In this document: piece by piece, positions 1 to 5,196 of the stretch | How the letters are laid out: the number at the start of each line of letters is the position of its first letter | Numbering within the stretch: position 1 is the first letter of the stretch | Assembly: GCA_003503535.1 (NCBI GenBank) | Contig: DOCI01000073.1 | Coordinates: 6,826-12,244, forward strand | Length of the DNA stretch: 5,419 bases | Direction: 5' to 3' | Origin: Planctomycetaceae bacterium | Lineage (GTDB): Bacteria > Planctomycetota > Planctomycetia > Planctomycetales > Planctomycetaceae | Notes under the pieces: model-generated | Databases searched by the model: none | Told to the model about the DNA's origin: nothing | The model's input: the letters and a program-made list of their open reading frames with translations, nothing else | Made by a program: the position numbers and the translations under genes

Positions 1-304
1 TCATCAGCTGGATTATCGGAATGGTCCGGCTGCGGATGGCGTTCCTCCGATTGAATCGGCCGAGCAGGCCACGCGCTGGCTGGACGTGATGAAACGGGAA
101 TACGAAAAGCTTTGTCAGATCTGCCAACATCGCGGCAGGCGATCGGTCCTCGATTGTTACGGCGCCACAAACCGAGCCGAATTCTTTGCTGTGGCAACAG
201 AAAGTTTTTTCGAAGATGCCAATCGTCTCTCCAGTGAATGCCCGGAGTTATTTCAGGAAATGATGGGCTTTTACCAACAGGACCCTCGTCAACAGATGAT
301 CTGA
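1..304 (+). CDS. mtfA: MtfA/M90-family zinc metallopeptidase, C-terminal part (5' end outside window)
   Basis: The frame is open from the window start (first full codon at 2) to a TGA at 302-304, giving 100 residues. The fragment starts HQLDYRNGPAADGVPP, matching the region in MtfA that begins at the second His of the HExxH zinc motif (HEFAHQLD). About 50 residues later comes LDCYGATNRAEFFAVATESFF, the family signature that supplies the third zinc ligand. The Glu of NRAEFF lies 59 residues after the His, the same spacing as His153 to Glu212 in the described MtfA enzymes. The C-terminus, with an FYQQDP end, also looks complete and family-typical. MtfA is a cytosolic aminopeptidase-like enzyme; in enterobacteria it also binds the repressor Mlc, but nothing here shows that role. 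An internal GTG at 86 could be miscalled as a start, but the homology clearly continues upstream of it. The first His and catalytic Glu lie outside the window. Confidence 0.9.
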   Translation, partial: HQLDYRNGPAADGVPPIESAEQATRWLDVMKREYEKLCQICQHRGRRSVLDCYGATNRAEFFAVATESFFEDANRLSSECPELFQEMMGFYQQDPRQQMI

Positions 305-432
305 GACTTCGCGGATTGGTACATTTACCAATTGCGGTAGAGTACGAAAAATAGGCTGGTTTTTCGGGTTGGAACGATCTTCGAGTAGCCACTTGATGGC
401 TTAGCCAGAAATCCTCAAGATTCGCTTTTGAT

Positions 433-460
433 TTGGCATACAAAATGCCTAGTCTATAAA
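433..460 (+). promoter_or_regulatory. Sigma70-like promoter for the cytochrome gene
   Basis: TTGGCA (433-438, five of six to TTGACA) is followed after 16 bases by TATAAA (455-460, five of six to TATAAT). The predicted start is near 466-468, which would give a leader of about 200 nt before the ATG at 671. A short GGCAT/ATGCC inverted repeat (435-439 and 445-449) overlaps the -35 box. Planctomycete promoters are poorly characterised, so the call rests only on consensus match and spacing. Confidence 0.45.
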
Positions 461-473
461 TTCTGCAGAATTT
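458..473. promoter_or_regulatory. Perfect 16-bp palindrome, possible operator
   Basis: AAATTCTGCAGAATTT is its own reverse complement over all 16 bases. It overlaps the last three bases of the -10 box and the predicted transcription start, a classic place for a repressor site. A palindrome with no loop suits a dimeric protein better than an RNA hairpin. The binding protein is unknown. Confidence 0.4.
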
Positions 474-551
474 CGTAACTGGAGCAACGATCTATTGAAA
501 ATTGTTCACAAATTGTGGATGGTCTTGCGTGTGTTCGGTTGACTCCAACGC

Positions 552-577
552 ATTCGTACCCTTAAATGAATACGAAT
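552..577 (+). other. Leader inverted repeat ATTCGTA/TACGAAT
   Basis: Perfect 7-bp arms (552-558 and 571-577) with a 12-base loop, inside the predicted leader of the cytochrome mRNA. No T-run follows, so it is not an intrinsic terminator. It could be an RNA stem or a protein site. Confidence 0.3.
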
Positions 578-611
578 TCGACGCGTTCGGAATTTGCATC
601 CTGAGTGAATC

Positions 612-628
612 TGTACTCATCGAGTACA
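612..628 (+). other. Leader hairpin TGTACTC-ATC-GAGTACA
   Basis: Perfect 7-bp arms with a 3-base loop, ending 31 bases before the Shine-Dalgarno-like GGGAGA (659-664). As RNA it would be a compact hairpin in the 5' leader and might affect stability or translation. It matches no riboswitch family I recognise. Confidence 0.35.
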
Positions 629-670
629 CACTTTCCGTCGAGAAAAACACTGAAATTTGGGAGATGATTA

Positions 671-1012
671 ATGAAAACAGCGTTATTGAGCCTGAGCTGT
701 GCCGTGCTTTTTGCCGGCTTCGCCATGTCGAGTGCCGATGCACGTCCTAAGTACTTTGCAGAATTTAAGGACATGTATCCGGACGTAACCGGAGCAGCTG
801 AAGCAAAATGTAATGTTTGCCATGAAGGCAAAAGTAAAAAAGACAAGAATGCTTACGGCAAAGCGTATGGCATGACTTTGAATGCAAAGAACAGCAAAGA
901 TGCTGAGCAGATTAAGAAAGCCCTGAAAGGTACCGAAGCCAAAGAGAGTGGCGTTGCTGGTAAAACTTACGGCGATCTTCTCGGAGAAGGCAAACTGCCA
1001 GCTGGTGAGTAA
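671..1012 (+). CDS. Small exported mono-haem c-type cytochrome-like protein
   Basis: 113 residues. The start is well set: ATG at 671 with GGGAGA 6 bases upstream, followed by a Sec signal peptide (MKT, hydrophobic core at residues 4-19, likely cleavage after Ala-Asp-Ala24). The mature part has a single CxxCH haem c site, Cys47-Asn-Val-Cys-His51, in the order ...FKDMYPD...KCNVCHEGKSKKDKNAYGKAYG. The His of CxxCH is the only His in the protein, so the sixth haem ligand cannot be His; Met68 (YGMTL) or Met35 are candidates, or the haem may be five-coordinate. The mature protein is very rich in Lys, Ala and Gly. Small proteins with this CxVCH...KK..N.YG core recur in planctomycetes, usually as hypothetical proteins; the role is presumably periplasmic electron transfer, but the partner is unknown. 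It is a single-gene unit: it has its own promoter candidate and ends in a strong terminator. No cytochrome c maturation or oxidase genes are nearby. Confidence 0.85.
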   Translation: MKTALLSLSCAVLFAGFAMSSADARPKYFAEFKDMYPDVTGAAEAKCNVCHEGKSKKDKNAYGKAYGMTLNAKNSKDAEQIKKALKGTEAKESGVAGKTYGDLLGEGKLPAGE

Positions 1013-1041
1013 TTCACCGCGACTGTTAATTAGATAATAAG

Positions 1042-1074
1042 AACGCGATGATTTTCGGATCATCGCGTTTTTTT
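1042..1074 (+). terminator. Intrinsic terminator of the cytochrome gene, probably serving rsmE too
   Basis: Perfect 11-bp stem AACGCGATGAT / ATCATCGCGTT (1042-1052 and 1059-1069) with a 6-base TTTCGG loop and a run of seven T (1068-1074), 29 bases after the cytochrome stop. The converging rsmE ends with TAA at 1075-1073, inside this T-run. In the rsmE transcript the hairpin therefore begins within a few bases of the stop codon and is followed by UUCUUAUUAU, a weaker U-rich tail, so bidirectional use is likely. Confidence 0.9.
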
Positions 1075-1798
1075 AATGACTGAGCAAATTCGCCAATGTT
1101 GCCATCGCCAGCCCTGCGGTTTCCGTTCTGAGAATATGCCTGCCAACTTGCCAGCGTTTCATTCCGTATTTAGATGTCATTTCAAATTCCTGGTCGCTCA
1201 ATCCCCCCTCTGGTCCGACAACGACAGTCAATGATGTCGCTGACTTCACCCAGGATTGCAATTCTTCCAGGGATTCAAAATCGCTGTTTAAATCTCCCAG
1301 GAGACACTTCGAATTCTGTCCTGTGATCAACTTGCAAAAATCAGCAAACGATTGTATCTCCTGCAGAACCATCAAATGATTACGCCCGGATTGCTTACAG
1401 GCTTCAACAATATATTGCCGGTGTTTTTCAATTTTCGATTCCCTGGGAGTCACTGATGAGCGTTCCATATTCAGGGGAATCAATTCCGCAACGCCCAGTT
1501 CGGTCGCTTTCTCGACCAGCCAGCGAAAACGTTCTCCTTTAGGAACAGCTGTCGCCAGTCTAATTTTGAAGTCAGCTTTCTCAGTAACTTCTTTGCGAGA
1601 AAGATCAATTTCGAGCCCCACTGTTTTTCTTTTCAGATTCGTTATCTTCGCCGGTGCAACTCCCCCGGCTCCGTCGAATAACTCAACTTCTTCACCAACC
1701 TGAGCCCGCATCACATGTAATAGGTGATGAGCTTCGGAATCTTTTAATTCCAGATCGCGTTCTAACCATGGAGCAGGATAGTAGTAGCGTTTTGACAT
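1073..1798 (-). CDS. rsmE: 16S rRNA (uracil-1498-N3)-methyltransferase RsmE
   Basis: 241 residues, the normal length for RsmE, which uses S-adenosylmethionine to methylate N3 of U1498 in 16S rRNA of the 30S subunit. The N-terminal part (about 1-72, with AHHLLHVMRAQVGEEVELFDG at 23-43) matches the PUA-like RNA-binding domain. Residues 75-241 form the SPOUT (trefoil-knot) methyltransferase domain, with PKGER (86-90), EKATELGVAELIPL (96-109), EACKQSGR (132-139), VVGPEGGLSDQE (193-204) and VGRHILRTETAGLA (218-231). The last two blocks are the family's SAM-binding knot signatures, and all look intact. The start is ATG at 1798-1796; no clear Shine-Dalgarno precedes it (GATTCAAGTTCTCT), but the N-terminus fits the family. 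It stands alone on the minus strand, divergent from the CDGSH gene (130 bases between) and convergent with the cytochrome gene. Confidence 0.95.
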   Translation of the reverse strand: MSKRYYYPAPWLERDLELKDSEAHHLLHVMRAQVGEEVELFDGAGGVAPAKITNLKRKTVGLEIDLSRKEVTEKADFKIRLATAVPKGERFRWLVEKATELGVAELIPLNMERSSVTPRESKIEKHRQYIVEACKQSGRNHLMVLQEIQSFADFCKLITGQNSKCLLGDLNSDFESLEELQSWVKSATSLTVVVGPEGGLSDQEFEMTSKYGMKRWQVGRHILRTETAGLAMATLANLLSH

Positions 1799-1928
1799 AG
1801 AGAACTTGAATCCGTTGTTTTGTAATCGAGATGTGTTGTCAAATAATCAGGTTGGCAGCATACTAAGTTAATCTTAAAGAAAAATAGACTGTCTGAAATC
1901 AACTTACTAACAAAGGGAATTTGACATT

Positions 1929-2135
1929 ATGTCTGATGTTGTCGTAAAACTTCGTGACCATGGCCCGATTCTGATCTCCGGAGATTTTGTCATCGAAGAT
2001 GGTCAGGGAGAACCGATCGATCTTGCTGGCAAAACGAATATCGCTCTTTGTCGTTGTGGTTCCACCAAGAACAGTCCCTTCTGCGACGGTACTCACAAGG
2101 ATTGCGGATTTATCGCAGAGAACCGTGCGAAATAG
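1929..2135 (+). CDS. CDGSH-type [2Fe-2S] iron-sulfur protein, stand-alone
   Basis: 68 residues. ATG at 1929 is preceded by AAAGGGAA (1912-1919), leaving 9-10 bases of spacing. The cluster-binding motif is Cys41-Arg-Cys43-Gly-Ser-Thr-Lys-Asn-Ser-Pro50-Phe-Cys52-Asp-Gly-Thr-His56, the CDGSH (mitoNEET-like) three-Cys, one-His pattern with Thr replacing Ser. One further Cys (59) lies just after the motif. The first half (VVVKLRDHGPILISGDFVIEDGQGEPIDL) is the short beta-rich N-terminal part of prokaryotic single-motif members. There is no signal peptide or membrane anchor, so it is presumably cytosolic and redox-active or cluster-carrying, forming a homodimer as described for the family. The substrate or partner is unknown. 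Neighbours do not explain its job: rsmE is divergent, and the next gene downstream converges on it. Confidence 0.93.
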   Translation: MSDVVVKLRDHGPILISGDFVIEDGQGEPIDLAGKTNIALCRCGSTKNSPFCDGTHKDCGFIAENRAK

Positions 2136-2203
2136 TGGTTTTGGTTTAGAGCATATTCAAAAATTACCTGCAGCGTTCAGCAGGAGCAAACACATCGTTT
2201 TTA

Positions 2204-2218
2204 GGACATTTGATGTCC
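2204..2218. repeat. Short hairpin GGACAT-TTG-ATGTCC
   Basis: Perfect 6-bp arms with a 3-base loop, 69 bases after the CDGSH stop. A T-run (CGTTTTTA, 2196-2202) precedes rather than follows it on the plus strand, so termination is doubtful. A second small inverted repeat, ACCATT/AATGGT (2233-2238 and 2243-2248), lies just downstream. Confidence 0.35.
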
Positions 2219-2246
2219 ATGCGACTGCAGATACCATTTGAAAATG

Positions 2247-2335
2247 GTTTAGTGTTGAAGGTTGAGTCTACTTCATCAGCTGGTTCCAGGGGGGCTCCCT
2301 GGAAACGAATAAATCCTCAACCATCACCACTAAAC
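2247..2335. repeat. 89-bp imperfect inverted-repeat element (MITE-like) with a nested hairpin
   Basis: The outer arms 2247-2266 (GTTTAGTGTTGA..GGTTGAG) and 2316-2335 (CTCAACC..TCACCACTAAAC) are complementary at 18 of 20 positions. Inside is a second perfect 8-bp hairpin TTCCAGGG / CCCTGGAA (2284-2291 and 2297-2304) with a GGGCT loop. A third CTCAACC follows at 2337-2343. The element fills most of the gap between two convergent genes, ending 12 bases from the AI-2E stop. No T-run flanks either side, so it is not a normal intrinsic terminator, though as RNA it would fold strongly from both strands. It has no coding capacity; it resembles a non-autonomous mobile or REP-like intergenic repeat. 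Confidence 0.55.
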
Positions 2336-2347
2336 TCTCAACCAAAA

Positions 2348-3910
2348 TCACTCAGTAGTTTTAGAGACCGAGGCCATTTCGGTTTTTGATCCCAAAAGGA
2401 GAGCAAACCAGCGGGTTCGTTCATCGCTGGCCAGGGAAATTTTCACGACCATGGTTAAAGGGACAGCCAGCAGCATTCCTGCGGGGCCAAGGACCCAGCC
2501 CCAGAAGATCAAGGACAGAAAGACAACGAATGTCGAAAGGCCGAGACCCTCTCCCATGATCCGGGGTTCTAACAGATTGCCAATGACAAAGTTGACTGCC
2601 AGAAAAACAATAGCAACATAAGCGGCTGCCCAGGGACCTTGATCAACCAGTACATAGAGGACCGGAACAATCCCTGCGACCATCGATCCAATCGTGGGAA
2701 TGTAATTGAACAGGAACGAAACGATTCCCCACAGAGCGGCGTAATCTGTGCCCAGTAATATTAGTGCTGCAGTTATGAGAAGTCCTGTCAATAAGCTGAC
2801 CATCGTTTTTATCAGCATGTAACGACGAATCGAAGCCAGAACTTCCGAAACCTGCTCGATATATTTTTGCGAATTCCCCGGTAGTTCCTCCAGTTTCTTC
2901 CCGAATCGAGACCACTCCAACAGCAGGAATAACAGCATCAATAAGACAATCAATGTGTAGTTCAGGATCCCGACAACACTTTCCAGAAACGCTCGGAAAA
3001 TCTGCACGGGAGAAAAGATATTCAAAACTCCATCGTCACGATTTGATGTTTTAGTCGTTGGGAGCATTGGTGAGAATTCGATGATGTGTCGTTGCTCTCC
3101 AAAAATGTATCCCGGTAGCCCAAAAGGTTTGACCAGCGGGGAGTCCTCGACAATATTTTCCGGTTCAGGAGTAACAACCAGTTCTGCAGGAGAGCTTTCG
3201 TCTGTCATTACACCTTCCGTTGGGGAATCCGCAGGGGTCTCCTCCGTAATCGGCTCGCCTTCTGCCGGAGTCGTATCTGTGGATGTTCCTACAGGGAGTG
3301 GGGTCGCTTCTGGTTGCTGCAAAGGTGGAATCGGGAGTTTCATCCCAATCTCCCCACTCTCTGACTCACTTGTTCCGACTTCGGGAGCAGTTCCTTCAGC
3401 CCCAGGAAGTAGCTCTGTTTTATCGGCACCTGAACGGATGGATTCCGCCGAACTTCCTTCGGGGACAGGCATTAATCCGGGGACAGAAATTTCTACGGAC
3501 TGAGGCTTGGCGGCCCGCTCCTCGCTTTTGGGCAAGTCGAGTGAAAAACCACGATTCTCCAGCCATTTGATAATTCTCTGCTCCTGATTGAGCACGACCG
3601 CATTCAATTCTGGAAGTCTGCTGGCCAGCTCATTCACCGAACTGACAACGACGGAAATGGCGATTAGCGAGGAGACCCCCATAAAGACCATCAATAAGAA
3701 GATTGCCGCTCCCGTATTGATATCCCGTTTTCTCAGCCATTCGAGAATGGCGGAAATGATCACACCGATAAAAATTGCCAGTAAGAAGGGAATGATGATC
3801 GCGCGCGCGGCACTGATGCCTGCAATCACAATCACAATCGCAGCCGCAATCATCAGTGAATTGATGAATGGTGACCGCCTGTCATCAGGATATGGTGTTG
3901 CTTCCTGCAC
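2348..3910 (-). CDS. AI-2E family (PerM/TqsA-like) membrane protein with a large acidic insert
   Basis: 520 residues, against roughly 340-390 for typical members of this polytopic permease family. The start is GTG at 3910-3908, supported by AAGG 8 bases upstream; the next start (residue 20) would lie inside the first membrane helix. Predicted membrane segments are at about 17-36, 37-57, 66-90, 310-333, 370-388, 390-420, 425-447 and 457-488. The family core is clear in the C-terminal half: SFLFNYIPTIGSMVAGIVPVL (398-418), GNLLEPRIMGEGLGLS (444-459) and GPAGMLLAVPLTM (475-487). Residues about 127-295, between segments three and four, form an extra low-complexity stretch rich in Pro, Glu, Thr, Ser and Gly with very few aromatic residues. 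By the positive-inside rule (EWLRKRD at 57-63, EWSRFGKK at 332-339) this insert is extracytoplasmic. Family members have been linked to autoinducer-2 export, Na+/H+ antiport or unknown transport; the substrate here cannot be told. It lies downstream of prs on the same strand. Confidence 0.9.
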   Translation of the reverse strand: MQEATPYPDDRRSPFINSLMIAAAIVIVIAGISAARAIIIPFLLAIFIGVIISAILEWLRKRDINTGAAIFLLMVFMGVSSLIAISVVVSSVNELASRLPELNAVVLNQEQRIIKWLENRGFSLDLPKSEERAAKPQSVEISVPGLMPVPEGSSAESIRSGADKTELLPGAEGTAPEVGTSESESGEIGMKLPIPPLQQPEATPLPVGTSTDTTPAEGEPITEETPADSPTEGVMTDESSPAELVVTPEPENIVEDSPLVKPFGLPGYIFGEQRHIIEFSPMLPTTKTSNRDDGVLNIFSPVQIFRAFLESVVGILNYTLIVLLMLLFLLLEWSRFGKKLEELPGNSQKYIEQVSEVLASIRRYMLIKTMVSLLTGLLITAALILLGTDYAALWGIVSFLFNYIPTIGSMVAGIVPVLYVLVDQGPWAAAYVAIVFLAVNFVIGNLLEPRIMGEGLGLSTFVVFLSLIFWGWVLGPAGMLLAVPLTMVVKISLASDERTRWFALLLGSKTEMASVSKTTE

Positions 3911-3930
3911 AAACTGAACCTTATGTATAT

Positions 3931-3951
3931 ATCATCGAAATAATTGATGAT
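3931..3951. promoter_or_regulatory. Operator-like dyad ATCATC-N9-GATGAT before the AI-2E gene
   Basis: Perfect 6-bp arms, 21 bases overall, centred about 31 bases upstream of the GTG start. An A+T-rich TATATA (3926-3931) abuts it and could be a -10 box on the minus strand, but no -35 at good spacing was found (TTGATC at 3958-3953 is 21 bases away). It may be a regulator site or part of the 5' leader. Confidence 0.3.
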
Positions 3952-3967
3952 GAGATCAAATTGAGCC

Positions 3968-3995
3968 GTAGGTCATCAGGCATAGCCTGACCTAC
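3968..3995. repeat. REP-like hairpin between prs and the AI-2E gene
   Basis: GTAGG, a TCA bulge, then TCAGGC-ATA-GCCTGA and CCTAC (3968-3995): an 11-bp stem with one 3-base bulge. Alternatively the outer 8 bases GTAGGTCA pair with TGACCTAC in full. The duplicated TCA/TGA lets two pairings compete. It starts 12 bases beyond the prs stop on the minus strand. There it is followed by GGCTCAATTTG, a poor U-tract, so it may act as a 3' mRNA stabiliser or weak terminator. Similar GTAGGTCAGGC..GCCTGACCTAC hairpins are, from memory, dispersed repeats in planctomycete genomes. Confidence 0.55.
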
Positions 3996-4007
3996 AAATC
4001 TATTAAA

Positions 4008-4955
4008 TCATGCAAAGAGATAACTAACCGATTCATTACGATGAATTCGACGAATCGCTTCTCCAAGCAGGGGGGCGATGGAAATGGTTTTAAGATTTGG
4101 AAGTTGCTGCTCCGGTTTTAAGGCGATGCTGTTGGTCACAACAATTTCACTGATCGGAGCCTCGGCTAACCGCTCAGGAGCAGGGCCACATAACACGCCG
4201 TGCGTGGCAGTGACAAACACATTGCTTGCCCCATGTTGCTTGGCCACTCGGGCAGCTCCACAAATCGAGCCCGCGGTTGCAATCATGTCATCAAAAATGA
4301 AAACCGTTTTCCCTTCGATAGGACCACCTATTAAATTGGCCTGCTTTGTTTCCATCGCATTGGCTCGGCGTTTATCAATGATCACAAGCGAGCCTCCCAG
4401 CTTGTCGACATGCTGCAATGCCCGTTTAATGCTTCCTTCATCGGGACTCATCACGACGATCTGCTCTGGATCGAGTTCCAGCGATTGAAAATATTGATCA
4501 ATCACTGGGGCAGCATACAGGTGATCGACCGGGACATCGAAAAAGCCCTGAATTTGAGCCGCATGCAAATCGACCGTTAATACGCGATCTGCACCCGCCT
4601 TCGTAATTAAATTAGCAACGAGCTTGGAAGTGATTGGCACACGACCGGCATCCTTGCGATCCTGTCGGGCGTATCCGAAATAAGGAATCACGCAGGTAAT
4701 TCGCTCGGCACTGGCTCGTTTGCAGGCATCGATCAGGATGAGCAGTTCCATCAGATGGTCGTTGACGGGTGGACTGGTCGGCTGGACAATGAAGACGTCC
4801 CGTCCGCGAATATTCTGCTCCAGACGTATACTGAGCTCACCATCCGGGAAGTCGCCAATCGCCACTGCAGCCATCTCCACACCCAGATACCCGGCAATTT
4901 CCCGGGCGAGAGCCGGATTGGCACGGCCGCTCAATAGACTTAATTGATCGTACAT
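4008..4955 (-). CDS. prs: Ribose-phosphate pyrophosphokinase (PRPP synthetase)
   Basis: Transfers pyrophosphate from ATP to ribose 5-phosphate to make PRPP for purine, pyrimidine, His, Trp and NAD synthesis; a cytosolic, Mg-dependent class I enzyme. From ATG at 4955-4953 it has 315 residues, the same as E. coli Prs, with the start aligning (MYDQLSLLSGRANPALA). An in-frame ATG at 4976 (MKRIETAMYDQ) and a TTG at 4985 would add 7 or 10 residues; none has a clear Shine-Dalgarno, so the start rests on homology. Visible motifs are FPDGE (36-40), PYFGYARQDRK (91-101), TVDLHAAQIQGFFDVPVDHL (127-146, with catalytic His131), IIDKRR (192-197) and the PRPP loop FIFDDMIATAGS (219-230). Two motifs differ from E. 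coli: SPDEGSIKRA replaces SPDIGGVVRA, and the loop has Ala226 where E. coli has Asp224. The AI-2E gene follows on the same strand after a hairpin; no promoter of good quality was found upstream. Confidence 0.96.
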   Translation of the reverse strand: MYDQLSLLSGRANPALAREIAGYLGVEMAAVAIGDFPDGELSIRLEQNIRGRDVFIVQPTSPPVNDHLMELLILIDACKRASAERITCVIPYFGYARQDRKDAGRVPITSKLVANLITKAGADRVLTVDLHAAQIQGFFDVPVDHLYAAPVIDQYFQSLELDPEQIVVMSPDEGSIKRALQHVDKLGGSLVIIDKRRANAMETKQANLIGGPIEGKTVFIFDDMIATAGSICGAARVAKQHGASNVFVTATHGVLCGPAPERLAEAPISEIVVTNSIALKPEQQLPNLKTISIAPLLGEAIRRIHRNESVSYLFA

Positions 4956-4985
4956 CGCTGTTTCAATTCTTTTCATGTCTCGCAA

Positions 4986-5196
4986 ACTATTAATTACGAA
5001 AACAGATCGACAGAATTTGCCTAACCTTAATGTTTGTGAGAGTTCGAGCGAAATTCAATTTTCCCGCCTGCACCGTTTTTTTCAAGTCACGTCAATCTTA
5101 GCAGCCCTGGACTCCATTCTGTAGGAACTGGCGTGTAAACTCAGAGGAAGGACAGACGACATATTAGAATTCTGTTTTTTATTACATAGAATCGGC
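4986..5196. other. Upstream region of prs, no gene seen
   Basis: About 210 bases without a supported reading frame. On the minus strand there are -35-like boxes (TTGACG at 5095-5090, TTGAAA at 5085-5080, TTGAAT at 5058-5053), but none is followed at 16-18 bases by a good -10, so the prs promoter is not resolved. An AGAATTCT palindrome (5166-5173) precedes a seven-base T-run broken by one G (5174-5180); it has no loop and is not a believable terminator. Confidence 0.5.

Larger units (their letters stand above)
305..670. other. 366-base intergenic region: leader and control region of the cytochrome gene
   Basis: No convincing gene lies here. The only open frame of note starts at a TTG (502) and runs out of frame into the cytochrome gene. 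The region holds several exact inverted repeats: ATTGGTA/TACCAAT (315-321 and 326-332), CGAAAAA/TTTTTCG (345-351 and 360-366), overlapping AGCCA/TGGCT copies (387-407), the promoter and palindrome listed separately (433-473), CACAA/TTGTG (507-517), and two leader hairpins (552-577, 612-628). None of the first group has a following T-run good enough for an intrinsic terminator, so the end of the mtfA transcript is not located. Confidence 0.6.

Noticed and set aside
315..332. ATTGGTA-CATT-TACCAAT hairpin as terminator of mtfA
   Set aside because: The stem is perfect but AT-rich and short, and is followed by TGCGGTAGAG with no T-run.
502..750. 82-codon plus-strand frame starting at TTG
   Set aside because: It starts at a TTG with no ribosome site and overlaps the first 80 bases of the cytochrome gene in another frame. 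Its composition resembles nothing known, and the leader hairpins explain the region better.
562..1063. Minus-strand frames opposite the cytochrome gene
   Set aside because: They are antisense to a gene with signal peptide, CxxCH site, ribosome site and terminator; the longest one starts inside the terminator hairpin.
1837..1842. Perfect TTGACA on the minus strand upstream of rsmE
   Set aside because: No -10-like sequence lies 15-19 bases downstream, so a promoter cannot be claimed; the TTGGCA at 1852 on the plus strand has the same problem.
2247..2335. Riboswitch or ordinary intrinsic terminator explanation for the convergent-gap element
   Set aside because: It lies downstream of both genes, which rules out a leader riboswitch, and neither strand has a T-run after the stem.
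3081..3503. 140-codon plus-strand frame opposite the AI-2E gene
   Set aside because: It is Ser/Gly/Val/Pro-rich only because it is antisense to the low-complexity insert; the AI-2E frame is supported by clear family motifs on both sides.
4078..4488. 136-codon plus-strand frame opposite prs
   Set aside because: It lies wholly antisense to strongly conserved Prs motifs and has no protein-like features.
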